A DNA stretch of 64,000 bases, taken from Cliona cf. orientalis (Eukaryota; Porifera; Demospongiae; Clionaida; Clionaidae). Below are positions 22,031 through 32,748 of this stretch, in pieces (position 1 is the first letter of the stretch; the number at the start of each line of letters is the position of its first letter). Position numbers and translations under genes: made by a program. The DNA lies in assembly GCA_963930775.1 (NCBI GenBank), contig OZ005697.1, positions 6,532,292 through 6,596,291 of the forward strand, written 5' to 3'. The notes below the pieces were generated by a model. It was not told the DNA's origin. It saw only the letters and a list, made by a program, of their open reading frames with translations, and did not search any database.

Positions 22031-22339
22031 ATGATGAAACTGCATGGAGACCAACCGAACTGGACTCCTGTAGTGGCCAAAAGAAAGAAGAAGCAAGTGG
22101 CACTGCCTGTTTCCAGCTTTGTTCGTCAAAGATTTGCGCCCGATCACCCCATCTATCAACGGGACACTACTTCTGACTCTGATAGTGATTCTGGATCAGA
22201 GGTTGACCTAAATAATATAAACCTGCTAATTATCAAGTACAATGAAGTTGACGGTACTCCTGGATTATCTATATGGACCAACAAACCTCGATCTTGGACA
22301 CCAATAGCAGCAAAAACAAGAGCTAGACTGAAACAGTAA
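22031..22339 (+). CDS. Small ORF with duplicated WTP motif, unrecognised
   Basis: ATG 22031 to TAA 22337-22339, 102 codons. The protein has two similar basic blocks, NWTPVVAKRKKK (residues ~10-21) and SWTPIAAKTRARLK (~88-101), around a Ser/Asp run (DTTSDSDSDSGSEVD). Such composition looks coding-like and recalls retroelement gag/linker proteins, but I cannot assign it. It lies inside the insertion that also carries the 18S fragment and has no counterpart in the other locus copies. Confidence 0.35.
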   Translation: MMKLHGDQPNWTPVVAKRKKKQVALPVSSFVRQRFAPDHPIYQRDTTSDSDSDSGSEVDLNNINLLIIKYNEVDGTPGLSIWTNKPRSWTPIAAKTRARLKQ

Positions 22340-22526
22340 CAGACTGGGTACATGCCCATATTAGCTGTATCGCTATTCATGTGTCCATTGCTTTGATGCA
22401 TATTATAGAAAATAAGATCCAAAGTTCCACTGCCTACATGCATGTGTATTGGAATTATTATGCTTCCTTCCAATACATTATAGTTATCATCCTAGCTACC
22501 TTCTCACTCCCTCTTATTCCTTGCAG

Positions 22527-22858
22527 GAGAAAACAAATGCTCTGACATGGCAAAGATCCTGGGAAAAGTGTGAGTATAGCTATACCTGTGTGATTAGCCT
22601 CATACCCATGCAGGATCTTTCTCAAATGGCCTGGATACAATTAATGTGTGGTACATGATTGAGATGTGTTATGACCGTATATGCAGTGGTAAAACCTGCA
22701 TGCATTCACTATTTTCTATCATAGGATCTCAATGAGAGAAGAGCACAAAGCTGTAGGAGGTCAGCAACAGAATGGAAGGAAAAAGCAGAGAAGTATGAAG
22801 CACATTAAATTTTTTAAAGAATCTGGAGTCTGAAGAGAAGAAGGAGCAGTATACAAAG
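22527..22858 (+). pseudogene. Micro-exon coiled-coil gene, copy 3 fragment
   Basis: Only exon 6 (22527-22569, EKTNALTWQRSWEK plus one extra base) and exon 7 (22725-22858, begins DLNERRAQSC, ends at CAGTATACAAAG|GTGAGT) remain. The extra base before the exon 6 donor breaks the phase-0 junction. Exon 7 contains TAA and needs a frameshift to reach the ESEEKKEQYTK end. Exons 1-5 are missing. It is a decayed tail of the third duplicate. Confidence 0.65.
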
Positions 22859-23904
22859 GTGAGTAGCTAGGGAGTGAATGATTGGTCGATCAGCTCATGC
22901 ATTTTGGATAGCCCCATAATATTGGTGATGACGTGGTGTAACCTGATTGGGCTGCACTCCTGCACAGCAAAAACAAGTGGATCACACTTAGTCTAATCTA
23001 CTGTGGGTTGCCTCAGTTGCACTGGTACATTATATTAATTCCCATCATAGTTCTTGTAATCCAATTAATTACAGATACCATATCATTATGTCAAACTTGC
23101 CAGTTTATGAGATACGGTTACTACTGTAACATGAATTTGAGAATACTCATAGGATAAGTGAGAACTATGATGGGAGGTATATAGTGTGTGTAACTGAAGT
23201 AAACCACGTTAATTAGTTTTAAATTAATATGATCCACTTGTTTCTACTGTGTGGCTTCAGCAGGTACAACTCGCATATAGGCATGACAGTAGACCCTTCC
23301 TCCTCCCTCTTGTGAAGAGGCTGGCCTGCTAATAATTATTAGCAATAATATTAAATTTGAGCAGTATAGGTATGCAATAACATGCAGTTCACCATTTGGG
23401 GCGATTTTGGTCATCTTAGTTTGTGTATTGACATGAATCATTGAGTAAAAATTCCGATGGGTGAGCCCCACACATAAATTTGGAGAGACCATTAGATACA
23501 ATTACTAGTAAAGGGCTAAAATTTCCCTTTGCTTAATGATGCCACCTACCACAACTATTAGAAGGAGATCTGTGATAAACGCACAAGGCCACAGTTAATT
23601 AGTTTAACCCAACTTAGGTTACCCGAATCATACTAATAAGGATGCAATTCATGACCACTCATGATTATGGAATGTACATGTGCATTGATTGAAAGTGCTC
23701 CCTGAAGCCATGCAAGCTATACACAAGTCATCTTATCTGTTATGACTACCCACGTACACACAGGCATGAAAGTGAATGACATTGATCAAAGTGGTTACAA
23801 AGGGGTATTTGATCTGCATAAAGTATAAGTGCATGATGTGGAAATTATACCGTGCAGAAAGTATAAGAACCATTGTTATTGAATCTCGATCTCTGGGTCT
23901 CATA

Positions 23905-24433
23905 CCGTAAAGTCTGGTTAGTAAGCGCATGCGCTTATCACTCTCGGTGGTAAGGAAACATGCGCCTATTAGACGATGTGCGCTTAATAGATAGTGAAGT
24001 TTTGTCCCTGCCCACTGTCTGCACGTTCGAGCGCTCAATCACAAAGCTAGCAAGTTATGAATACAGCGATTCTTGGAGTAAGTTCTGAAATAGGTTGTAG
24101 GAGTATGATCGGAAGCCATCGCTGGAAGAAACCGGGAAAATAGCAGATTTCTTTGGTGATACTCGCTTCTAAGTCAAGGTCAAGAGTCCGAACCCATCTC
24201 AGTGGAACATCTCAGTGTTGAGTATAGCTGATCTCGTGCAGCTGGCTATCCGAAACTAGATTGATAAACAAGTTTTAACCATGTAGAACATGGAGAACTC
24301 ATGCTCGAACGGTGAATATTACTGTCGTCTTGCATGCGCTTATTAGACGATACTTAATAACAGGAAGGAAGCATGCGCTTATTAAAAAATATGCGCTTAA
24401 TAAGCATCTACGCTTATTAACCAGACTTTACGG
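23905..24433. mobile_element. TA-flanked TIR element (529 bp)
   Basis: CCGTAAAGTCTGGTTAGTAA on the left and its near-complement TTAACCAGACTTTACGG on the right are flanked by TA. Copies 1 and 2 of the triplicated locus lack it. The TA duplication suggests a Tc1/mariner-type MITE. GCGCTTATTA/TAATAAGCGC words are repeated internally. Long ORFs are absent. Confidence 0.7.
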
Positions 24434-24526
24434 TATCTCATTGACAATTAAAACGGATGTTATCATGCATGGATGTCATTGACTGCCGACTGCCTATGCA
24501 TAATTTCGTTATAGTACAACTCAGGT

Positions 24527-24701
24527 CAGTGTTCTCCCCAGCATACTTAAGGGATAGGGGACCCCCATCCCTTCAGTGCTGATTTGCCTTTGAAGTGGGA
24601 TTGGGGTGGAGCCAAAATCTTTGATGTGGATATACTTAGTCTAGCTCCACCCAAAATAATGCCTTCCCCTACGCCTTCAATTTTGGCTGGGGAGAACACT
24701 G
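24527..24701. mobile_element. Small TIR element (175 bp), CAGTGTTCTCCCC ends
   Basis: It begins CAGTGTTCTCCCCAGC and ends GCTGGGGAGAACACTG, flanked by CAGGT on both sides (24522-24526 and 24702-24706). Copy 2 has the empty site (GCAGGTAATCC). The CAGTG ends resemble hAT elements, but only 5 bp of target duplication are visible. Confidence 0.75.
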
Positions 24702-25389
24702 CAGGTAATCCAAATTATAAATTATATATAGTGCTGGCACTGTTGCCCGAGAGAGTATAAAGGAAGCCTATAATATTTGCAAGGGTACATGTATCTGATG
24801 AGGCTAAAGATATGTAGTCTCATGCATATTATGCATGTGCATGTGGTTTGCTCAGTTTCTTACATGTGGCATTTGTGCTAAGTGCAATCCCTTATGTGAA
24901 GCACTAAGTCCTAAGCTGTCAAATAATATTATAACTATTAATTTCCTTATGCTCGTGCTGACATTTGCTAGCTATAGCTAGCACATATAAAAATTTTAAT
25001 GTTCTATCATTACTTTATAGACTAAGTTTCATAATATTATTGCTGCATTTCAAATGACTTTATGTACAGGTCAACTTCAATGTAAAAATGACAAGCATGC
25101 TTTATTATGTTAAAGAAGTTACAGGAACTGTTTTTTTTTCTAACTATAACAACCATACTGTCATATTCACAATTATTTGAGTGTATAGCTATTTTAAACG
25201 TAATAATATTATTTGTCAATTCTACAATACCATAATTGTAGTATTCATTATTAATGATATAATATGTACATATTATATGCAGTATGCATGTTGAATGAAT
25301 GCACAGGAGTGCAGAACCCTTACCGCTACATGCATGCATATAATATAGCTGCATGGAGCTAGATGTATCGCATGGCTCACTGTGTATAC

Positions 25390-25920
25390 TATTCAATGCC
25401 AGGAGTATTGAACTACATACCCTGCACCTGAACAGGGTTGTGGTACTACTAAACTAGTACATTCCCTGCACCTAAACAGGGTTTCTGGAACTAGCTGTTT
25501 TCCTTAGAGTCAGTGATCTAAGAGTTGGGGGAATGCACCTGGCTCTGCCACTATATAAACTGAAACCCTCTGTGACATACTTCAACTGAATTATACACTT
25601 GAGAGCCACTGCCTGTTTACACTGTCACTGCATTGACAACTGACCAGCAAAGCACAGAATGACAATCAGTCATGTAGTTGAGGTAGGTGCCATGTAAACA
25701 CAGACTGGCAAGTTCCACACTACTACACCACTGGGCAGGACTTAACTTGACCACTCTTCCTTTATGCTACGTATACCTAGAATGCGTACTTTCTCTATGA
25801 CGACCCTTACCATTTAGCAAAGGACAGTTGCGGACGGACAGACAGACAAACTATTGAATCGCCAACAACTGCAGTAACCCTCCGCCTACGCTTTGCAGCG
25901 AGGGTTAATGAAATTAGTCC
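25390..25920 (+). repeat. Dispersed repeat, inverted copy at 37100-37510
   Basis: ACACAGACTGGCAAG-like, GGCAGGACTTAAC, GCTGGTCAGTTGTC-type and CAGTTTATATAGTG-type blocks occur here and, reverse-complemented, at 37100-37510. The right end contains GACGGACAGACAGACAAACT and AACCCTCCGCCTACGC, features seen near other repeat ends in the window. Confidence 0.65.
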
Positions 25921-26071
25921 AGTAAAAATTGTCAATTTTTAAGATACATGCATCTATGGTAATTGCATTAATTACCCCGTGCGCATGCGTAAAGGGGTAA
26001 AATAATTGATCGTGTCGTTGTTGTAGTAGTTGTAGCTAGTTGTCGTGAGCACAAAAATGGGCATAATAATA

Positions 26072-26579
26072 TAGGGTGTCCAACCCAAAAAGTAAAAGTA
26101 TGCAAAACGAATTAATCTCAGTGCTTTCGAGTAGAACCACCCTAGGTATGATAGAAACCACACCACAAATCGGCAAGGCCCCTGAAAAAGTTCGCGCAAA
26201 CGCAATATTAAATCATAAGCGCATGTACAAAAAAGGCTACGTGACCAAAATTATGCGCACAGGGGCAGGAGCACTCAACTGAAAGGTAAACTACTTTTGG
26301 AGGTTACTAAAGGTGTATGCTAGACAGCACTGATTATTAATCCCTTAAAGTAGCCTGTAGAAGCGATGTACATTACAGTTGTTGCCCTTGCGTACATAAT
26401 AATTATTTTGGTCACGTACCGTTTTTAATACTTGCGCTTATGATTTAATATTGCGTTTTCGCAAACTGTTTCGAGGGTTTCGCTGATTTGCGGTGTGGTT
26501 TCTATCTTATCTAGACCTGACTGAAAATACTGTGATGGATTAGTTCTGCATATTTTCACTTTTTCGGTTGGACACCCTA
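26072..26579. mobile_element. Fold-back element (508 bp), TAGGGTGTCCAACC ends
   Basis: The first and last ~200 bp are imperfect reverse complements: TAGGGTGTCCAACCC with GCATAC/TATGC, then AAACCACACC, GCAATATTAAATCATAAGCG and GTGACC on the left, and the inverted blocks on the right. TA flanks are possible. The short frame at 26076-26282 lies within the left arm and is not considered a gene. Confidence 0.75.
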
Positions 26580-26879
26580 ATTATATCGAGATGTAGGCAC
26601 CTAAGCGACTCGTACTCATCTCGAATCAATCGAATTTGGCGAAAACTGGCTTCAATTATGTTTCAAATTGAGGGACACGATCCACGAACATCAGAAATAG
26701 GTCGCCTATGAATAATGCCTACTCGATACATAATGCATAGCTACAGGCATATGCTTTCTACTCATGTGCACAACTAAAATTTAATGGCCTACTATATAGC
26801 TATACGAACAGGTAAAGATCGTCGACATGTTCTAAATAATGCTCATGACAGCCAGCCAAGAGTGTAGACACCAGGGGAG

Positions 26880-27170
26880 GGGGGGTGGTGGGGAGCTTTG
26901 GGGGCTGAAGCCCCCCCCCCCCCCCCCAAGATTTTCAGCTTTACATTATATTTAATTGTTGACTTGTATCAAATATTGGCTTTTATCAGTCTAAAACCTC
27001 CAAATTGTAATTTTACACTAGCAACCAAATTCATGAGAATTTCTTATCAAAAGTGCATCATCTTTTATGATAGTATTTTTAATAACCGGGCAGAAAATTT
27101 TCATGCGCTTTGCACGCAATCATCATCAAGCCCCTCCCCCTTCACATTATAAACCATATCTACGCCCATG
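26880..27170. repeat. Repeat with GGGGGCTGAAGCCCCC hairpin
   Basis: G-rich tract, GGGGGCTGAAGCCCCC, then a 15-20 C run. A related GGGGCCTTCAGCCCC motif precedes the 30-C run at 34300-34390. No gene is seen. Confidence 0.6.
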
Positions 27171-27851
27171 CTGGCTGCTGTCCATTGACTGAAATTAATG
27201 TGAAGCTCTGTACTGACGTGGCAGTTCATCTTAAATTAAATTTTTTCCTAGTCTAGATCTGGAGCAGAGAGCTTGACAATCAGTGGTTTTTTTGGCTGAT
27301 GCCATATCACTGGGGCTCCTACAAACAAGCCTGAGCATTTCTAGACTAATTTTTTTTAACCATGCACATAAAGTAGACTGGATCTACAGATTGCGCAACT
27401 GTGTGCACGGGGTATATGTGCTCTACAGAGCTCTAGTTGTATGACGTTATAGTGTGTTATGAAACTTGACCACATCCCCAGTAGCATAGTTATCATGGTT
27501 CATAACATGGTAAAGGTCGACAACATCTACTCTATATTATAAGGCCACATCGATGCTGATGCCTCAATCACAGAGATGGAGTCTGAGACCGACTCTAATT
27601 GACAAGTTTCGATACTTCAATCACAGGAGATGAACTCGACAGTGCCGTACAGCTTCCACATGTCAGGTTGGTCGCAGCAAGGCACGTAGCATGCGTACTA
27701 GCTATATCATGTATATAATAGCACAAGGTTAGGTTATCCACGGGACTACGTCAGCTATTAAAGAGAACGTGTGAAGTGCGGCCAGCGGTACTCATCATAG
27801 ACAGTAGCACTCAGCTTTTAATCTATTCGCTGCATCAGATACTCTACATAC
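27171..27851. repeat. Repeat remnants, no gene
   Basis: 27570-27680 carries blocks shared in inverted order with 16200-16340 and 29530-29640 (GATGGAGTCTGAGACCGACT, CGATACTTCAATCACAG). The rest shows no coding signal. Confidence 0.55.
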
Positions 27852-28170
27852 TAGTCTTGCGCACCAGCCCCTCCTATGAAAAAAGAGAGAAAGGATCTGG
27901 TGAAAAGAGTTGCACTACCGTGTCCCATGTTGAAAATTGTACGTAGCCAATCAGATTGCAGTAGGGTAGTCACATGACTATTGGAATGTAATTATCTGTT
28001 GCACGCGTGTGCCCGACCTATAGCTAGTATGCGCGTGCACGGTACGGTTTATATCCATTTAACACACACCAAAAAGCTAATTATTGCATTCCAGAGGGAC
28101 ATGGTAGTGCGACCCTTTTCACCAGACCCTTTCTCTCTTTTTGCGTAGAAGGGGCTGGCATGTGAGACTA
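27852..28170. mobile_element. TAGTCT-end TIR element with 9-bp target duplication
   Basis: TAGTCTTGCGCACCAGCCCC on the left and GGGGCTGGCATGTGAGACTA on the right belong to ~75-bp TIRs (also GAGAGAAAGG.TCTGGTGAAAA). Perfect TCTACATAC flanks lie at 27843-27851 and 28171-28179. The 9-bp duplication is typical of Mutator-like elements. Related elements occur at 43847-44123 and 62077-62538. Confidence 0.85.
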
Positions 28171-28369
28171 TCTACATACCTACCGATTTTTAAGTCTCAG
28201 AAAGACTCCATTGAGACCCTGAATTTTCTCATAAATATCTCATAGATTAAAACTTAGGTTTCATAATTAAAATAATTATACCATAATTACCATGCTACTA
28301 AAAATAATTACTGATCTTGGGTGGTGCATAACTAGAGCCCGGAAATTAATGTTCTGTTCCAGGTGTCAC

Positions 28370-28920
28370 ATCTGTTAGAGAGGCGCATTGTAATTAGAGC
28401 GAAAGTATGGAGAACATGGCTTCTAGTTCTCTGTACTATTGAGGTATTAGCTATCAGCTGTAAGTATACCGGTACAGCTCTAATTATAATGCGCCTGTTA
28501 GCATGACCGCGTGGTGGATAGATAGATCTAGAGCGCGAAAACTAAGATTCCGGCGTAAGTAGCACGTTCATTAGAGAGGCGCCTTAATTAGAACAGGTAC
28601 GGTACCTCCTAACCACAGGAAAGTAAATCGCTACTGGGGATGTACATGGTAGGTACATCAAATTGTTAGCAATTTACTTTTCTATGGTTATGAGGTAATT
28701 TACGAGGAAATTAAGGGACTCTATGGAGCCATTCCAAGACTTAAAAATTCAGGAAGTATGCAGCTCGAGTGTATAACACATGTATCGAGTGAATACCTTA
28801 TAAGCCGTGTGCTACTTTCTCCGACAAGTGTGAACTTCTTGGCTTGTGTATTAATTCCTATTACCGTAGAATCCCGCGATTACACCCCCCCCCTGCATTT
28901 TTAGCTCAAGTTCCTGCATA
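28370..28920. repeat. Repeat mosaic, no gene
   Basis: AGAGAGGCGCATTGTAATTA and its relatives recur at 28375 and 28574 and inverted near 28475. 28640-28870 matches the interior of the element at 15838-16353. No open frame of interest. Confidence 0.55.
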
Positions 28921-29162
28921 GGCCATTCCAAATCAATTAGTTGTTTCTCATCCCCCCTTGATTTCCGCCCACATGTATTTCCATCGCATCAGCACCAGCA
29001 CAATCATACCGCCTCGATTTTTTTTGACTGCTGAACTTATGGTTTTGACGACCATTTCCCATCAAACTTGTGTCGTGATTAAACGACCATTTCCAGCCGC
29101 CCGCCCGCATCAGTTTTTTGGCTCAGGGGTGATGAGAAACAATGAATTAATTTGGAGTGGCC
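28921..29162. mobile_element. GGCCATTCC-end MITE (242 bp)
   Basis: GGCCATTCCAAATCAATTAG and GAATTAATTTGGAGTGGCC ends with internal GTTTCTCAT/ATGAGAAAC; ATA flanks both ends. Same family as 8431-8868 and 30467-30831 (PIF/Harbinger-like, 3-bp duplication). Confidence 0.7.
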
Positions 29163-29699
29163 ATAGGTAGTTTTGTCTCACGTATATTAAAGCCCCCCCT
29201 CCCTGATTGTAAAATGGAGTCCGTAAGTCAATAAAAACAGTAGCTACACTGCTTACAGCTAGCAGACTAACTACTTGTGTCACATTATACCTTACTTTAT
29301 TGTTTTTCTCGAGTTTTGCCCACCAAACAGCCAGAGCAAGTACAGATCGCGCACCCACGTGGTATTCGACGAATGGTAATAGTCGTCACACGGAAATGTA
29401 AGGATCCCGCGTATAAGCCCCTCCCCACTTTTGCCCAATCCTAGCATGCACAAGGGGCCGGGGCATGGGAGGGGGCATAATCGCGGGAAGCACGCGATCA
29501 TGACCCGCTTTGGAAGCTGTCCTGCGCTGTCAAGGTCTTTTCTGTATTTGAAGCACCAACCTTTGTCACTTTCGAGGTCGAGAGTCGATCTCAGACTCCA
29601 TCTCCGCGATTGGGACATCGAATGTGCACACTTTGTTGACGACCCTATACCACATACACCACGGTTATTACTGATCAAGTGTTCATTTTAACTGCAGAT

Positions 29700-30001
29700 G
29701 AATGTAAGGATAACAGTTACTGGATTGCCAATAATGTAAGTCGAAAGTAAATTGAGTTGTTCTGATACCAAATAATCCTTCCTGCTCTATCCCAAAGGCA
29801 GTGGACAAATAAGATGCCGATTTTTTTTATTCCTCTACTGCTGCTGCCACTTTAGCCTCCACTTATAATCTCTACAACCTTCTTTTGAAGGAAGAGAAAA
29901 ATATCCTTTACTCTATCGTGGTAGGATAGATAGAAAACATAGTGCAGCTACGGCCAGCAAACACAAGAGAGCCTTCGTCAAACTTGAGCACTCAACAACA
30001 A
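29700..30001. repeat. Copy of the 12.5-kb repeat, interrupted
   Basis: It matches 12490-12800 in order and ends at CACTCAACAACAA. The match resumes at 30852 with GGTCCTGCTCAATGGCAATG, so the repeat was split by the 30005-30849 element. Confidence 0.7.
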
Positions 30002-30004
30002 TTA

Positions 30005-30849
30005 CCGTAAAAGTTCTAATTACAGCGCCGCTCTAATTTAAGAGCCACTTGGCATTGTATCATATTCTAAATAATATAGCGCCAACCTCCGGTCAGAAAT
30101 ATTAAAACTGGTACTTATAATTAGAATGTGGTAAATGCTGTGTAACGGCCACAGCATAAGCATCTTCGGGATTACTGTGCTCCCGCTGTATTAATTGCTA
30201 GTACTTCTCTGACTGTAGGAGTCCAAAAAGCTTGGTACACATGAAAGCCACATACCACAGCATAGAAACTGACTTCAAAATCACCCGGTATATCTGTAAC
30301 CGGTGTAAGTACAGGTATGGTGCGATTCTAAGCACAGCTAGCTCGTTCTAATTTGTAAGCGCCGCCCTAATCTAAGCGCCACTCGCTACTTAACGCTTAA
30401 TGCAATTTTTTACGTCCTAATATAAGCGCCACACGAAGATTAGAATTAATTTTTTTGGCGCTGTAAGGCCATACCAAGTTAATTTTTTGTTTCTCAGATT
30501 CGGCGGGTCTGTTTTGGAAAAAAAAAAATAATATTTTTTTAATTAACATTGCTCACATTATGATAGTGATAGTCCAGGAGTACTCATTTGAAAGAGTACT
30601 CTTGGTCTGCTACTGATAGTACTGTAAGCTAAACGATCATCAAAACTGCTCTGGAATGCAAGTATTCACCAGCTACTAAAATGATAGCTGGCTGTCTGAG
30701 GACTGGTGATGTTCACGATTTGCTAGGCCACACCTCCTGTTAATTCGTTTTTTTTTATTTTCATGCGGACCACCTGGGTCTGTTTCCAGCTCCTGTTTGT
30801 CCGAGAAACAAAACATCAAATTGGTATGGCCTAATTAGAACTTTTACGG
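30005..30849. mobile_element. TA-flanked TIR element (845 bp), itself hosting a MITE
   Basis: CCGTAAAAGTTCTAATTA and TAATTAGAACTTTTACGG ends are flanked by TA at 30003-30004 and 30850-30851. GCGCC.CTCTAAT words recur in the left half. A GGCCATACC MITE is nested at 30467-30831. It splits an older repeat and so is younger than it. Confidence 0.75.
30467..30831. mobile_element. GGCCATACC MITE nested in TIR element (365 bp)
   Basis: GGCCATACCAAGTTAATTTT and ..AAATTGGTATGGCC with internal TTTGTTTCTC/GAGAAACAAA; TAA flanks both ends (30464-30466, 30832-30834). It is a PIF/Harbinger-like insertion into the older TA-flanked element. Confidence 0.75.
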
Positions 30850-31149
30850 TAAGGTCCTGCTCAATGGCAATGTAGTATTTTGGAGTTATGCCATCATTAT
30901 CACAATAATATTAGCGTAAAGTGCCAATTATCGACATACGGTTTTCTCCCGCGTGTGCTGTTGCGTAGGAACATCGCCTGAACTTCGAACTTGGACCAAA
31001 AGGTAGGGGGTCGCCAGGGCTATAAGTACCTAAAGTCTCAGGGGGCTGCCTATCAAAGTATGTTTGCAATGGCAATTTTAGCTTATAATTGCGAATGCCA
31101 GTTATCAACAGTCTACGGAAGCCGAGAGGGGCAATCCGCCGCAATCCGA

Positions 31150-31615
31150 TACCATCGCCGACGTTGTCGCCGACATCATCGCCGACGTCGTAGCCTACAC
31201 CGTCGCCGACACCATCGCCGGTGCCTTCGCCGACGCCCGACATCTTCGCCGACGTCGGCGCCGATGGTCATTACTCTTATTATTATTTTGATAAGACACA
31301 CCACAACAGGTGCAGCAAGATATAGTATCGCCGACATCATCGCCGATAACATCGTCGACACCTTCCCGACACCAGCGCCGACATCCATCGTCGACATCTT
31401 CGCCGATGCCATCGGCGATGGTATCGGCGATACTGTCGGCGAAGGTGTCGGGGATGGCATCGGCGATGGTGTCGGCGATGGTATCGGAGATACTGTCGGC
31501 GAAGGTGTCGGGGATGGCATCGGCGATGGTGTCGGCGATGGTATCGGCGATACTGTCGGCGAAGGTGTCGGCGATGCCATCGCCGACACCATCGTCGACA
31601 TCTTCACCGATGCCT
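31150..31615. repeat. GCCGAC/GTCGGC minisatellite, left array
   Basis: Nine-base-based repeats. A 60-bp higher-order unit (GGTATCGGCGATACTGTCGG followed by CGAAGGTGTCGGGGATGGCA) is repeated about 2.5 times at 31430-31575. The array is itself inverted about its middle, with GCCGAC on the left and GTCGGC on the right, so it can form hairpins. Open frames in all directions are a by-product of the multiple-of-three period. Confidence 0.9.
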
Positions 31616-32329
31616 ATCGCCATTCGGTAGACAGCAGCACCGTAACTACTTCGCTGACAGTATTGATAAGTAGATCTATTATGCAACAATAATGTACTAC
31701 GGAAGATCTGGTCTCTCCCTCGGGCTTGTCATACTGGGATATTAGCTACATCAAGTAGCGGGGATGCACTAATTGTGTTGCATCTATTGTGGTGTGTTTT
31801 ACCAATTCAATAATAATAGCTAGTATAAATACACAGATCAAGATATTTCTTGTGCAATTTTTCCCCATCCTCTGTTAATTATTCTCTTGGAAGGAAGGGG
31901 AATTCGAAGTCATCATCGCTATCCGCGGCTGTCCTAAAATCGAACGTCTGCGCATGCTCAGCTCCACCCACAATAACTATTAATGTACAAAAAGTACGCA
32001 TGCTCAGCCCCACCCACCACATTAAGAGCCTTGAGTTCGCAGCACATAAACTCGCCCTTGTGTTTGTTTAGTATCATAAAGAGAAGCGTTTACGCTACTC
32101 ATATAATTATATGGTTGGCGTAAAATCTTTCCTTTATTATGTTATAATAATGTTTAATACGTTCAAACACAAGGGCAGATATGCGCCAAAATACCTTGCG
32201 TAAAATGTCCCCGCTATATACAAAACGGCGACGTTCTCCCCTTTAGCTCTAAAGGAAACACTGGCGTAAAATGTTCATTTTACTAGGTCTAAGGGAAATA
32301 TTTCCTAAAATACGCCATTATCTACATAA

Positions 32330-32515
32330 CCGTCGGCGACGACGTCGGCGAAGGCATCGGCGATGGTGTAGGCGACGACGTCGGCGAAGACATCGGCGAT
32401 GGTGTCGGCGACGACGTCGGCGAAGACATCGGCGATGGTGTCGGCGACGACGTCGGCGATGATATCGGCGATGTTGTCGGCGACGGTGTCGGCGATGGTA
32501 TCGGATTGCGGCGGA
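32330..32515. repeat. GTCGGCGAT minisatellite, right array
   Basis: A 36-bp unit (GACGACGTCGGCGAAGACAT then CGGCGATGGTGTCGGC) is repeated about four times, with the same 9-base core as 31150-31615, ending in the right TIR. Confidence 0.9.
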
Positions 32516-32748
32516 TTGCCCCTCTCGGCTTCCGTAACAGTCGGTACGTATTATCGGCACATCGTATACTTTCAATACAATCAATTATCGTCACTTGGAG
32601 CTTTGTCATCACAGTGCATGCAATCCAAGAGTAAGAAAATTATATAAAAAATACTAGCAGGTGCATAATCGTGAGCTCTAACTACTGAGACAACTTCATG
32701 TTCATAGGTGAGCTTGTTCAATCTTTATCGTTTTTTCAATCTTGGCAG

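Larger units (their letters stand above)
21720..22405. other. Composite insertion in copy 3 (18S fragment plus small ORF)
   Basis: Copy 2 reads AGCTTATAAGACCCAAAGTTC without a break. In copy 3 the corresponding ATACCTTATA and AAGATCCAAAGTTCC are separated by about 690 bp that contain an antisense 18S rRNA piece (21765-21873) and a 102-codon ORF (22031-22339). I see no terminal repeats. It may have arrived by retroposition of a chimeric RNA. Confidence 0.55.
21640..25180 (+). repeat. Triplicated locus, copy 3 (partial)
   Basis: It starts at intron-5-like sequence (TATGGGGATCAAAAATTAATG) and so lacks exons 1-5. It keeps exons 6-7 and the downstream blocks. It contains insertions at ~21720-22405, 23905-24433 and 24527-24701. 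Confidence 0.8.
31110..32545. mobile_element. TIR element with GTCGGCGAT minisatellite arms
   Basis: TACGGAAGCCGAGAGGGGCA and AATCCGCCGCAATCCGATAC on the left reappear as the inverted complement at 32505-32545. Both TIRs run straight into arrays of RTCGGCGAY/RTCGCCGAY. The central 31700-32330 part is AT-rich, without a gene. The element is a candidate non-autonomous transposon with satellite-like subterminal arrays. Confidence 0.7.

Noticed and set aside
30911-31692. Several long overlapping ORFs (up to 233 codons) on both strands
   Set aside because: They lie in a minisatellite whose period is a multiple of three, so every frame stays open. The peptides are pure GDG/SPTP/RRRH repeats.
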